This document shows positions 1-8,450 of a stretch of 64,000 bases of DNA, piece after piece. Every line of letters begins with the position of its first letter. The first letter of the stretch is position 1. The notes below the pieces were generated by a model. The model did no database searches. It was not told the DNA's origin and worked only from the letters and a program-made list of their open reading frames with translations. The stretch comes from Roseiarcus fermentans (GTDB lineage: Bacteria > Pseudomonadota > Alphaproteobacteria > Rhizobiales > Beijerinckiaceae), in NCBI RefSeq assembly GCF_003315135.1, contig NZ_QNRK01000007.1, positions 1 through 64,000 on the forward strand, given 5' to 3'. Position numbers and translations under genes: made by a program.

Positions 1-192
1 TGGAACCCGGTCACCAACCTGAACTTCGACCTCGAGTTGATGTATCAGAGCACGAACCAGACCAAGCCCTCGGGCTTCCTCGGCACCGTCTACAACGTCG
101 GCGGCGCCGGCGGCGCGGTCTTCGCCCCGGGCGCCTGGGAAGGCAACTCGAGCGGCTTCGCCGGCCGTCTCCGCATCACTCGTTACTTCTGA
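1..192 (+). CDS. Porin, C-terminal end (partial)
   Basis: The window opens inside a reading frame whose last 63 codons are visible. The segment alternates polar and apolar residues and ends in -RLRITRYF, with a terminal Phe as in outer-membrane beta-barrel proteins; that Phe is a recognition signal for the BAM assembly machinery. Phrases such as NPVTNLNFDLELMYQ and WEGNSSGFAGRLRI resemble the last strands of alphaproteobacterial Porin_2 proteins, which form passive channels for small solutes. A strong terminator follows 28 bases after the stop. The N-terminal part lies outside the window, so the family call rests on the tail alone. Confidence 0.75.
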   Translation, partial: WNPVTNLNFDLELMYQSTNQTKPSGFLGTVYNVGGAGGAVFAPGAWEGNSSGFAGRLRITRYF

Positions 193-218
193 TCGCAACC
201 CGATCGGTTGAAACGCCG

Positions 219-247
219 AACCCCGGAGCGCAAGCTCCGGGGTTTTT
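219..247 (+). terminator. Rho-independent terminator of the porin gene
   Basis: A perfect 9-bp stem CCCCGGAGC / GCTCCGGGG with a GCAA tetraloop is followed by five T residues, about 28 bases after the porin stop. The preceding AA can also pair with the first T residues. Confidence 0.92.
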
Positions 248-431
248 CGCGTCGCCGCCCCGGGAACGCGCGCAGGGGCGCCGGGACGGCCGCTGACCGC
301 GCGCGCGCGCCCGGCGCGGCGACGGGAGCGAACCTCGAAGCGCGCATCCGCCAGCCGCCGCCGTCCAGGGCGATGGCCAATCGGCGCCGGAAGAGCTAGC
401 CTTCAGGCTTTCCTTCGTCACCGGAGCGTCC

Positions 432-1802
432 ATGGCCGAGACAAGGGTCCCATCGCCGGCTCGTCCCGCCGCCGCGCCCCCGAGCTTTCACCTGCTCGCC
501 AAGCCGAGCGGCTCGACCTGCAACATCGATTGCGCCTACTGCTTCTTTCTGTCGAAGGAGGCGCTCTATCCCGACGACCGGCATCGGATGTCGGAGGCGA
601 CGCTCGAGACCTACATCCGGCAACTGCTCGAAGCGCATCGCACGCCCGAGGTGACCGTCGCCTGGCAGGGCGGCGAGCCGACCCTGATGAAGCTCGCGTT
701 CTTCGAGAAGGCCGTCGCCCTCGTCGAGACATACCGCAAGCCCGGGCAGCGGATTCAGCAGACCTTCCAGACCAACGGCCTTCTGCTCGATGACGCCTGG
801 TGCGCCTTCTTCAAGAGGCGCGGCTTCGTCGTCGGCCTCAGCGTCGACGGGCCGCAGGCGCTTCACGACGCCTATCGGCGCGACCGGAGAGGGCAGGGCA
901 CTTTCGACCTGGTGATGCGCGCTCAGCGGCTTCTGGCGAAACACGGCGTCGAGTTCAACATCCTGTGCACCGTCAATGCGGCCAACCAGACGCGCGGCCG
1001 GGAGGTCTATCGCTTCTTTCGCGACGACCTCGCGGCGAAGTGGATCCAGTTCATTCCGATCGTCGAGCGCGCGACCGCCGAGACGCTCGCCATCGCCAAT
1101 CAGGGGTGGAGCGACAAGGGGGGCGGCAAGCGCCTGCTGTACACCCAGACCGGCGACCTCGTGACCGACCGCTCGGTCGGGCCCGAGGCGTACGGGCGGT
1201 TCCTGATCGACGTGTTCGAGGAATGGGTGCGGCGCGACGTCGGAAAGGTGTTCGTGCAGCTGTTCGACGTGACGCTCGAGGCCTGGTTCGGCCGCCACCT
1301 CCTCTGCATCCATGCGCCGACCTGCGGCTTGGGGCCGGCGCTCGAGCACAACGGCGACGTCTACACCTGCGATCACTTCGTCGAGCCCGGGCAGCGGCTC
1401 GGCAACATCGCCGACACGCCGCTGGCAAAACTCGTCGCCTCGCCGCAGATGCGCCGCTTCGGCGACGCCAAGCGCGATACGCTGACGAGCCAATGCCGGT
1501 CGTGCGCCGTGCGCAATCTTTGCAACGGCGGCTGCCCCAAGGACCGGTTCGCGCTGTCGAAGGACGGCGAGCCGGGTCACAACTATCTTTGTCCCGGGCT
1601 GGAGCTGTTCTTCACCCACACGCGCACGCTGATGGCGGTGATGGGGCGCCTCTACCAGCGCGGCCGCCCGCCCGCCGACGTCATGCTCTGGGTGGCGAAC
1701 GAGGACGCCAAGCGCGATCCTCGCGCCCCGTGCCCGTGCGGAAGCGGGCGGGCGTTCGAGTTCTGCCACGGCGACAAGGCGAAGGCGGCGGCGTCGGCCT
1801 GA
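432..1802 (+). CDS. Anaerobic sulfatase-maturating enzyme (radical SAM) with C-terminal SEC-C motif
   Basis: This 456-residue radical SAM protein converts the active-site Cys (or Ser) of sulfatases to formylglycine. The SAM-binding cluster motif is C30-x3-C34-x2-C37 (CNIDCAYC). SPASM-type auxiliary cluster cysteines follow: CGLG near residue 298, then CDHF, CRSCAVRNLCNGGC, and a last Cys in YLCPG. Residues 434-446 form an extra zinc-binding SEC-C motif, C-P-C-x8-C-H. A sulfatase with a CTAGR site lies 0.5 kb away on the opposite strand and is the obvious client. ATG 432 is the natural start. The maturase assignment is secure; the role of the SEC-C tail is unknown. Confidence 0.93.
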   Translation: MAETRVPSPARPAAAPPSFHLLAKPSGSTCNIDCAYCFFLSKEALYPDDRHRMSEATLETYIRQLLEAHRTPEVTVAWQGGEPTLMKLAFFEKAVALVETYRKPGQRIQQTFQTNGLLLDDAWCAFFKRRGFVVGLSVDGPQALHDAYRRDRRGQGTFDLVMRAQRLLAKHGVEFNILCTVNAANQTRGREVYRFFRDDLAAKWIQFIPIVERATAETLAIANQGWSDKGGGKRLLYTQTGDLVTDRSVGPEAYGRFLIDVFEEWVRRDVGKVFVQLFDVTLEAWFGRHLLCIHAPTCGLGPALEHNGDVYTCDHFVEPGQRLGNIADTPLAKLVASPQMRRFGDAKRDTLTSQCRSCAVRNLCNGGCPKDRFALSKDGEPGHNYLCPGLELFFTHTRTLMAVMGRLYQRGRPPADVMLWVANEDAKRDPRAPCPCGSGRAFEFCHGDKAKAAASA

Positions 1803-1812
1803 GCCGGGCCCA

Positions 1813-2193
1813 TCAGCGCCGCTGCCGCCCGTCCGCGCCGGCCGCCGGCGCATCCTCGCCGATCGCCTGGGTTTCCCGGATGTCGCGCTCGAGGAAGAAA
1901 TTGAGGAAGGTGCGGATCAGGGCGATCGCCGCCAGCCGGCCGATGTCGTCCCAGCTCGGCGCGCGCGCCGAGACGATGATGTCGTTGGCGAGCTGGAACG
2001 TCAGCCCGGCCATCAGCCAGCGCGCGTAGCGCAGATAGCCGTCGCGCAGCTCGCGGCCGGTCGGCGAGGGCGAGAACGCCGAGCGCACGCAGGTCACAAA
2101 CATTTCCAGCGTGCCGACGACGATGATCGCCACCGCCATCACGTCGATCGCCACGATCGCGCCGTCGGTGAAAAGCGAAATCCAGTCCTTCAC
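1813..2193 (-). CDS. DUF1622 family membrane protein
   Basis: Small inner-membrane protein with about three hydrophobic segments: one in the AIVAIDVMAVAIIVVGTLEMF region, one around LMAGLTFQLANDIIVSA, and one in LAAIALIRTFLNFFLERDI. The conserved pattern, with ANDII followed by the IRTFLNFFLERDI end, matches DUF1622, a family of unknown function. I place the start at GTG 2193 because GGGGAG lies six bases upstream; a GTG at 2232 would add 13 residues with a poorer ribosome-binding site. It lies between the maturase and the sulfatase, on the sulfatase strand and downstream of it, but no functional link is evident. Confidence 0.8.
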   Translation of the reverse strand: MKDWISLFTDGAIVAIDVMAVAIIVVGTLEMFVTCVRSAFSPSPTGRELRDGYLRYARWLMAGLTFQLANDIIVSARAPSWDDIGRLAAIALIRTFLNFFLERDIRETQAIGEDAPAAGADGRQRR

Positions 2194-2321
2194 GACGCGC
2201 TCCCCGGGCCCACGCCTCGCCGCCCCGCTCACGCCCCCGGCGAGGACGAGGGGCGGCGTCGACCCGAGGTCGGCGCCGCCCCGTCACGACCCTGCGCCTC
2301 GCGCCGGCGACAGGCGAAGCG

Positions 2322-3815
2322 TCAGTGCCCGGCGCTGCTGTGCGCTTCCTGCAGCGTTCGCATCACCGCGTCGAGGTTGAACGAAGCCGGCTTCTGCCGC
2401 GGCGGGAACGCTTCGAAATCCTTGATCTGGCCCGCCACCACCGCCTGCATCCCATACAAGATGTAGGCGTGCGAAATGACCCAGTCCCAGTAGGTGTTCG
2501 AGTTCTCGTCCGCCCGCTCGAACGGATCGCGGCGCAAATTGAACATCTTCGGCGCCCGGAGTTTCACGAACGGCTCGAACCAGCACATCAACTGCTTGGC
2601 GCGCTGCTCCATCAGCACGACCTTCCAGTCCTTCATCCGGATGCTGAGGATGTCGCCGTCGTCGCTCATGTAGAAAAAGAAGTTCCTGGGGCTCTCCTTC
2701 GCTTCGCCGCTGAGATACGGCAACATGTCGAGACCGTCGATGTGAACCTTGTAGGTCCTGTCGCCGACCGTGTAGCCGTCGTGGAGCTTCGTGGCGATGT
2801 CCGTTTCGCCCGCGGCCGCCAGCAGCGTCGGCAGCCAGTCCTGATGGCTGACGATGCCGTTGAGCACCGTGCCCGCCTTGAATTTCGCCGGCCAGCGCAC
2901 GAAGGCCGGGACTCGCCAGCCGCCTTCCCAGTTGGTGTTCTTCTCGGAGCGGAACGGCGTGATGCCTGCGTCCGGCCACGAGTTGTAGTGCGGACCGTTG
3001 TCGGTCGAATACATCACGATGGTGTCGTCAGCGATGCCGAGCTCGTCGAGTTTGGCGAGCATCCGGCCGATGTGCTCGTCGTGCGCGACCATCACGTCGT
3101 TGTAGTCGCCCTGGCCGTTGCTCTTGCCCTTGTGCTTGGCGGCGGGATGCGTGCGGAAATGCATGCCAGTCGTGTTGTACCAGAGGAAGAACGGCTGGCC
3201 GGACTTCACCGTCTCGTCGATGAACGTGAGCGCGCGGTCCGTCACTTCGTCGTCGATCGTCTCCATCCGCTTCCTGGTCAGCGGCCCGGTGTCCTCGATC
3301 GTCTGTCCGCCCTGGCCGTCCGCCTTGCAGTGCAGGACGCCGCGCGGGCCGAAATGCTTCTTGAACTCCGGGTCCTTGGGGTAGTCCGGGTCCTCCGGCT
3401 CCTCTTCGGCGTTGAGGTGATAGAGGTTGCCGAAGAACTCGTCGAAGCCGTGCACGGTCGGCAAGTACTGGTCCTTGTCGCCGAGATGGTTCTTGCCGAA
3501 TTGTCCGGTCGCGTAGCCGAGCGGCTTCAGGAGCTCGGCGATCGTCGGGTCTTCGGCGCTCAGGCCGACGTCCGCCCCGGGCATGCCGACCTTGGTCAGG
3601 CCGGTGCGAATCGGGTTCTGCCCGGTGATGAACGCCGCGCGGCCCGCGGTGCAGCTCTGCTGCCCGTAATAGTCGGTGAAGGCGACGCCCTCGTTGGCGA
3701 TGCGGTCGATGTTGGGGGTGCGGTATCCCATCTGCCCGCGGCTGTTGTAGCTGATGTTCCACCAGCCGATGTCGTCGCCCCAGAGAATGAGGATGTTCGG
3801 TTTCTTCTCAGGCAT
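2322..3815 (-). CDS. Arylsulfatase (type I, formylglycine-dependent), cytosolic
   Basis: Sulfate-ester hydrolase of the alkaline phosphatase superfamily, 497 residues. The metal-binding N-terminus reads ILWGDDIG. The sulfatase signature is C55-T-A-G-R59 (an Ala variant of C-x-P-x-R), with Cys55 the residue matured to formylglycine. Further active-site blocks are GKNHLGD, STDNGPH and FRSEKNTNWEGGWRVP. There is no signal peptide, so the enzyme should act in the cytoplasm. That suits maturation by the radical SAM maturase encoded 0.5 kb away on the opposite strand. ATG 3815 is preceded by AGGAGAG. The physiological substrate cannot be deduced from sequence. Confidence 0.93.
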   Translation of the reverse strand: MPEKKPNILILWGDDIGWWNISYNSRGQMGYRTPNIDRIANEGVAFTDYYGQQSCTAGRAAFITGQNPIRTGLTKVGMPGADVGLSAEDPTIAELLKPLGYATGQFGKNHLGDKDQYLPTVHGFDEFFGNLYHLNAEEEPEDPDYPKDPEFKKHFGPRGVLHCKADGQGGQTIEDTGPLTRKRMETIDDEVTDRALTFIDETVKSGQPFFLWYNTTGMHFRTHPAAKHKGKSNGQGDYNDVMVAHDEHIGRMLAKLDELGIADDTIVMYSTDNGPHYNSWPDAGITPFRSEKNTNWEGGWRVPAFVRWPAKFKAGTVLNGIVSHQDWLPTLLAAAGETDIATKLHDGYTVGDRTYKVHIDGLDMLPYLSGEAKESPRNFFFYMSDDGDILSIRMKDWKVVLMEQRAKQLMCWFEPFVKLRAPKMFNLRRDPFERADENSNTYWDWVISHAYILYGMQAVVAGQIKDFEAFPPRQKPASFNLDAVMRTLQEAHSSAGH

Positions 3816-3883
3816 CTCGCTCTCCTGCCAAGGATCTTGGTTCTCGCTCGCGAGTCGAACCCGCGTCGGACGCGTTCGTGTTC

Positions 3884-4333
3884 CTATCCGAACGGTCCGA
3901 TGTCAAATTGCATGCTGGCGATCGCCGCGACCCCCGTCGCCAGCAGCAGCAGCGCCGTGATCAGGGTCAGCGACACGGGAAACGCCGTCTCGCCGTGGAT
4001 CAGCCCCTCGTCGCGCATCGACTGGCGCAGGCGGCGCAGGCCGAGCATGAACTGGACGTGATAAGCGATCCCCAGGGCCAGCATCAAAACGCCGAGCCAG
4101 ACCAGCGCCATGCCGAAATGACGCGGCGCGCCGGCGTGGGTGACCAGATTCTGATCGCGCAGCTTCTGGAAGAACTGGAAGATCGTGAAGCCGAAGCCGA
4201 TCAGCGACAGCGCGGTGCGGATCACCGCCATCAGCGTGCGGTCCTCGGCGAGGCGGGTGCGCTGGAACGCCATGCCGGTCCGGCGCGCCGCAAGCTCGGT
4301 GTTGACGTCCAGCTTGAGTTCCGGTCCCGCCAT
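3884..4333 (-). CDS. YidH/DUF202 family inner-membrane protein
   Basis: A 149-residue protein with the DUF202 pattern: a soluble N-terminus with TELAARRTGMAFQRTRLAEDRTLMAVIRTALSLI, then membrane segments around residues 48-66, 81-101 and 124-145. DUF202 proteins (E. coli YidG/YidH) have no firmly known function. Two ATGs compete: ATG 4339 abuts GGGAGG, whereas ATG 4333 has GGAGG at six bases. I therefore choose 4333. The gene lies 68 bases upstream of the sulfatase start on the same strand and could be co-transcribed with it. Confidence 0.85.
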   Translation of the reverse strand: MAGPELKLDVNTELAARRTGMAFQRTRLAEDRTLMAVIRTALSLIGFGFTIFQFFQKLRDQNLVTHAGAPRHFGMALVWLGVLMLALGIAYHVQFMLGLRRLRQSMRDEGLIHGETAFPVSLTLITALLLLATGVAAIASMQFDIGPFG

Positions 4334-4482
4334 CCTCATCCTCCCGCAAGCGTTTTCCCCCTTTTCCCTTGCGACCGCCGCCCGCGGCGGCCGCAACGGA
4401 GCACGACAGGCCCGCGCCGGCAAGTCCGGTCGGGCGCGTCCCGGTCACGGGCCCGCTTGCGGCGGCCGGTTTCGCGCGCCCT

Positions 4483-4980
4483 TCAGCGGCAGGCGCGCGG
4501 CGCGACCCAGCGCCGCGCGATCCGGCCGATCGGGCCGCGCAGCAGGGCGTAGGGCGCGAAGGCCAGCAGAACCGCGACGATCGCAGCCTCCGCCGGAAAG
4601 AACTGACCGAGCACGGCGACCTGATAGACGATGTCCATGACGACGCCGAGTATGAGAATTCTCGACGTCGACAGGGCGCCTTCCCACAGCAGCGCGCCGC
4701 GTCGCTCCGCGCCGGACAGGACCGCGGACAGGTAAGGCGTGCGGTCGAGCCGCGCGTCGGCGACGCCGTCGCTGAACGCCGCGATCGCCGCCATGGTCGG
4801 CTGGAGGACGAACCGGAACGTCATCGGCCCGCCGGGCCGGGCTGCGAGGCTGCGCCAGATGCGAACGAGCACGTCCGTCGAAACGCCGTACCAGACGAGG
4901 CCTGCGACCGCGAGACCGACGATCAGGGCGACCGCCGCCCGGGCGAGAAGGATCTGCGTCTTCGACGGAGCCTCGGGCAA
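4483..4980 (-). CDS. Hypothetical membrane protein
   Basis: Unrecognised 165-residue protein with three or four hydrophobic stretches: near residues 12-32, a long one in SRILILGVVMDIVYQVAVLGQFF, and one in AAIVAVLLAFAPYALLRG. The basic C-terminus (RIARRWVAPRACR) predicts a cytoplasmic end. It shares strand with the DUF202 gene about 150 bases downstream. Codon third positions are strongly G/C, like the neighbours, which supports it being real. No catalytic motif is visible and no function is proposed. Confidence 0.7.
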   Translation of the reverse strand: MPEAPSKTQILLARAAVALIVGLAVAGLVWYGVSTDVLVRIWRSLAARPGGPMTFRFVLQPTMAAIAAFSDGVADARLDRTPYLSAVLSGAERRGALLWEGALSTSRILILGVVMDIVYQVAVLGQFFPAEAAIVAVLLAFAPYALLRGPIGRIARRWVAPRACR

Positions 4981-5068
4981 CCTGTCGCCCTCCCTGCGCT
5001 GCGCAGTGTCCCGACTGCGCCTTCGACGGACGGCGCCGCACGCTTTCGAGACGTCCCGAGGGCGCGCC

Positions 5069-5344
5069 TCAGTTCGTCTTGCAACCCAGCCGTCGTTGCT
5101 GGCGGGCGATGTCGTTCACCCGCCTCTGGTCCCTGTACGTCAGTTTGCCGTAGGGACGGAAACACTTCTGGCCGAACACCCTGAGCGCGCGCTCGTCCTT
5201 GAAACACATGCCGCGCCGGGCGTAGATCGCAGTGCGATTGTACCACAGGCTGTCGCAGGTCGGCGCCGATCGCGCCGCAGCGGGCGACGGGCCGACATCC
5301 GCAGCGATCGCCGCGAGACAGACCAGAAGAAGCCATCTCTTCAT
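5069..5344 (-). CDS. Secreted YARHG-domain protein
   Basis: A 91-residue exported protein. Residues 1-24 are a signal peptide (MKRWLLLVCLAAIAADVGPSPAAA). The rest matches the short YARHG extracellular domain: CDSLWYNRTAIYARRGMCF, then VFGQKCF and a final Cys, giving four cysteines that could make two disulfides. YARHG domains occur in many alphaproteobacterial periplasmic proteins and are thought to act outside the cytoplasm, but no activity is established. ATG 5344 begins a canonical signal sequence, so the start is secure. Confidence 0.82.
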   Translation of the reverse strand: MKRWLLLVCLAAIAADVGPSPAAARSAPTCDSLWYNRTAIYARRGMCFKDERALRVFGQKCFRPYGKLTYRDQRRVNDIARQQRRLGCKTN

Positions 5345-5714
5345 ATCGGATCAACCCCCGTGGAATCCCTGCGCCGCCCCGGCTCCGCGACTGGCGGCCC
5401 CGTCGGGCTCGCTTCGGCCGACGGCCGGCGCAAAGCGCCGGCCGTCCCGGATTCTCGTCGCGATGCTACGTCATGCGGATCGGCGGGGCTAGGGGCGGCG
5501 GCAAGCCGCCCTCGCGCGACCGCCCCGACCACTTTCGGCTTGCGCGCCCGTCGCCGCGGGCCGATGATCGACGGGAAGCCTGCGCGGAAGCGTGCGGCGA
5601 GACGCGTCCGGTCCGGGCAGCTGGCCTTTGCGCCCAGATCTCCCTGTCGCATGGTCTTGGCCGTTGGCGCAGGCGACCACAGTCGGCTCCGGGAGACGTT
5701 GAGATTCTGCGGCG
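5345..5714. other. Intergenic region before rel, nothing recognised
   Basis: About 370 bases between the divergent YARHG gene and rel. I see no convincing coding frame, RNA gene or terminator. The promoters of both genes should lie here, but no clear -35/-10 pair stands out. The rpoZ gene often found just before rel in alphaproteobacteria is absent. Confidence 0.5.
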
Positions 5715-7907
5715 ATGATGCGGCAATACGAATTGGTGGAAAGGGTCCGCCGCTACAATCCCAACGCCGACGAAGACCTGCTCAATCGCGCCTACGTCTT
5801 CGCCATGAAGGCGCACGGCACGCAGAAGCGGGCCTCCGGCGATCCCTATTTCTCGCATCCGCTCGAAGTCGCGGCGATCCTGACCGATCTCAAGCTCGAC
5901 GACGCCACGATCGTCGCGGCGATGCTGCACGACACGATCGAGGACACCGAGACCTCGCGCGAGGACATCGACAAGGCGTTCGGCGAGGAGATCGGCGGGC
6001 TGGTCGACGGCCTGACCAAGCTCGGCAAGCTCGACTTCGTCACCAAGCACGCCCAGCAGGCGGAGAATTTTCGCAAGCTCCTGCTCGCCATCGCCGACGA
6101 CGCGCGCGTGCTCATGGTCAAGCTCGCCGACCGGCTGCACAACATGCGCACCCTTCAGTACATGCCGGAGGCCAAGCGCGCCCGCATCGCCCAGGACACG
6201 CTCGACATCTACGCGCCGCTCGCCGGCCGCATGGGCATGCAGTCCATGCGCACCGAGCTCGAGGACCTGTCGTTCCGCTGCCTGATGCCGGAAGCCTACA
6301 AGCTGATCGTCACCCGCCTCGAGGCGCTCAAAGGCAAGAACGGCGCGCTGATCGCCCGCATCGCCGCCGAGCTCACCGACCAGTTCGTCCGGCGTGGCAT
6401 CAAGGTCGAGGTCAAGGGCCGGCAGAAGGCGCCGTATTCGATCTGGAAGAAGATGGAGCGCCGCTCGATCGCGTTCGAGCAGCTCAGCGACATCTACGGT
6501 TTTCGCATCCTGGTCGACACCGTCGCCGACTGCTACGCCGCCGTCGGCGTCGCCCACACCACCTGGCCGGCCGTGCCCGGCCGGTTCAAGGACTATGTCT
6601 CGACGCCCAAGCAGAACGACTACCGCTCGATCCACACCACCGTCATCGGCCCGGGCAGCCAGCGCGTCGAATTGCAGATCCGCACCCACGAGATGCATCA
6701 GATCGCCGAATACGGCATCGCTGCGCACGCGATCTACAAGGACGGCCGCCCCGACACGCCGGGGGTGAGCGAGAGCCGCGCCTACCGGGGGTTGCGGCAG
6801 ACGATCGAAGCGCTGGCGAGCGACGATTCGGAAAAATTCCTCGAGCACACCAAGCTCGAGCTGTTCCACGACCAGGTGTTCTGCTTCACCCCCAAGGGCC
6901 GGCTGATCGCGCTGCCGCGCGGGGCGACGGCGATCGACTTCGCCTACGCCGTTCACACCGACATCGGCAATTCGGCGGTCGGCTGCAAGATCAACGGCCG
7001 GATCGCGCCGCTGATCTCGATTTTGCAGAACGGCGACGAGGTCCAGATCTCGCGCTCGGACCGCGCCACGCCGCCGGCCGCGTGGGACAGCGTGGTCCTC
7101 ACCGGGCGGGCGCGCGCCGCCATCCGCCGCGCCACCCGCGAGGCGGCCAAGCAGCAGTTCGGCGGGCTCGGACGACAGATCATTGAACGCGCCTTCGAGC
7201 GCGCCGGCAAGAAGTTTTCCGAATCGAAGCTCAAGGCCGCGCTGCCGCGGCTCGCCCGCGCTTCCGTCGACGACGTGCTGGTCGGCGTCGGGCGCGGCGA
7301 GATCTATTCCAGCGACGTCGTGCGCGCCGTCCATCCGGACTTCAAGGACGAGCGCAAGGCCGGGCCGGCGGTGCCGCAGAACGAGACCGGCTGGTTCGAA
7401 CTGCCGAAGGCGGCCAACCTCGTCTTCCGCGTGCCGGGGAAGTCGGCGCCGGGCGACGCGCCCTCGCCGCTCCGGGGCCTCGACCCCGACACCGCCGTGC
7501 GCTTCTCGCCCAAGGGCGGCGCCGTGCCCGGCGAGCGCATCATCGGCATCCGCGGGCCCGAGGGGATCACCGTCTACCCGATCCACTCGCCGGCGCTCGC
7601 CGACTTCAACGACGAGCCGGACCGGTGGCTCGACGTCCGCTGGGATCTCGAGGCGGCGGACAAGGCGGTCTATTCGACCCAGATCGTGATCACCATGCTG
7701 AACGAGCCGGGCGCGCTCGGCGTGATCGCGACGACGGTGGGCGAATACGGGGCCAACATCGACCAGATCGCCTCGGCGCCGAGCGGGCCGGACTTCCGCG
7801 ACCTGCGCATCGACCTGCAGGTGCGCGACATCCAGCACCTCAACGCCATCCTCGCCGAACTGAAGGGCAAGAGCGTGGTCCACAAGGTGGAAAGGCTGAG
7901 CGGGTAG
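5715..7907 (+). CDS. rel: Bifunctional (p)ppGpp synthetase/hydrolase, RelA/SpoT family
   Basis: Makes and degrades the alarmone (p)ppGpp, setting the stringent response to starvation. The 730-residue protein has the full domain series. The N-terminal HD hydrolase carries FSHPL (His48), H72-D73 in HDTIED, and LADRLHNMRT. The synthetase domain contains RGIKVEVKGRQKAPYS, DIYGFRILV and the substrate motif DYRSIHT. A TGS domain begins near VFCFTPKGRLIALPRGAT, and a C-terminal ACT domain ends the protein. Both catalytic halves look intact, typical of the single Rsh enzyme of alphaproteobacteria. The next gene starts immediately after its stop. Confidence 0.97.
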   Translation: MMRQYELVERVRRYNPNADEDLLNRAYVFAMKAHGTQKRASGDPYFSHPLEVAAILTDLKLDDATIVAAMLHDTIEDTETSREDIDKAFGEEIGGLVDGLTKLGKLDFVTKHAQQAENFRKLLLAIADDARVLMVKLADRLHNMRTLQYMPEAKRARIAQDTLDIYAPLAGRMGMQSMRTELEDLSFRCLMPEAYKLIVTRLEALKGKNGALIARIAAELTDQFVRRGIKVEVKGRQKAPYSIWKKMERRSIAFEQLSDIYGFRILVDTVADCYAAVGVAHTTWPAVPGRFKDYVSTPKQNDYRSIHTTVIGPGSQRVELQIRTHEMHQIAEYGIAAHAIYKDGRPDTPGVSESRAYRGLRQTIEALASDDSEKFLEHTKLELFHDQVFCFTPKGRLIALPRGATAIDFAYAVHTDIGNSAVGCKINGRIAPLISILQNGDEVQISRSDRATPPAAWDSVVLTGRARAAIRRATREAAKQQFGGLGRQIIERAFERAGKKFSESKLKAALPRLARASVDDVLVGVGRGEIYSSDVVRAVHPDFKDERKAGPAVPQNETGWFELPKAANLVFRVPGKSAPGDAPSPLRGLDPDTAVRFSPKGGAVPGERIIGIRGPEGITVYPIHSPALADFNDEPDRWLDVRWDLEAADKAVYSTQIVITMLNEPGALGVIATTVGEYGANIDQIASAPSGPDFRDLRIDLQVRDIQHLNAILAELKGKSVVHKVERLSG

Positions 7908-8390
7908 ATGCCTCTCGTCTTCGCCTACGGCTCGAACATGGACACGACCGCCATGGCGCGCCGCTGCCCGCGCTCGACCCCCGTCGGCCTCGCCCGTCTC
8001 GAGCGCCACCGCCTCGCGATCATGCGCGAGGGCTGGCTGACCGTGGTGCGCGCCCCGCGCGGCGCGGTTCACGGTCTCCTGTGGGACCTCGCGCTCGCCG
8101 ACCTCAGCGCCCTCGACCGCTACGAGGGGCTGCACGCGGGCCTCTACGCCAAGGTGGTCCAGCCGGTGGTCACGGGCGCGGGGGCGAAGCGGGCGATCGT
8201 TTATGTCGGGGCCGACGCCGGGCCGGGCGTCGCCAAGTCGGACTACCTGGCCGCGGTCCTCGCCGCCGCCCGCGCCGCCGGCCTGCCGGCCGAGGGCGTC
8301 GCGGCGCTGGAGGCGCTGGGGCAGGGGGGATCGCCGGAGCCCGCCGTGCGCCGCCCGCTGCCCCGCGCGCCGCTTTCGACCCTGGACTGA
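7908..8390 (+). CDS. Gamma-glutamylcyclotransferase-like (GGCT/AIG2) protein
   Basis: A 160-residue protein beginning MPLVFAYGSNM, the YGSNM substrate-binding loop of the GGCT fold. The expected acidic catalytic residue is probably the Glu in RYEGLHAGLYAK. Family members release 5-oxoproline from gamma-glutamyl groups or act on related gamma-glutamylamines; the true substrate here is unknown. The ATG directly follows the rel stop with no gap, so it is probably translated from the same transcript. The last 30 residues are Pro/Ala-rich and look disordered. Confidence 0.87.
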   Translation: MPLVFAYGSNMDTTAMARRCPRSTPVGLARLERHRLAIMREGWLTVVRAPRGAVHGLLWDLALADLSALDRYEGLHAGLYAKVVQPVVTGAGAKRAIVYVGADAGPGVAKSDYLAAVLAAARAAGLPAEGVAALEALGQGGSPEPAVRRPLPRAPLSTLD

Positions 8391-8405
8391 CCCTCTTGGG
8401 TCGTC

Positions 8406-8428
8406 CATCCCCGGCGAGGCCGGGGATG
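8406..8428. terminator. Perfect 10-bp hairpin between convergent genes
   Basis: CATCCCCGGC, a GAG loop, then GCCGGGGATG, sitting between the convergent cyclotransferase and META-domain genes. No T-tract follows on either strand, so it is either a weak bidirectional terminator or an RNA-end stabilising structure. Confidence 0.55.
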
Positions 8429-8450
8429 GGAGGCCGCGCGCCGTCGGCGC

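Noticed and set aside
296..313. Alternating CG run downstream of the porin terminator as a Z-DNA or regulatory element
   Set aside because: The run is short and expected by chance in DNA of this composition.
5466..8408. A 980-codon minus-strand frame opposite rel
   Set aside because: Shadow of rel with no recognisable domain and biased composition.
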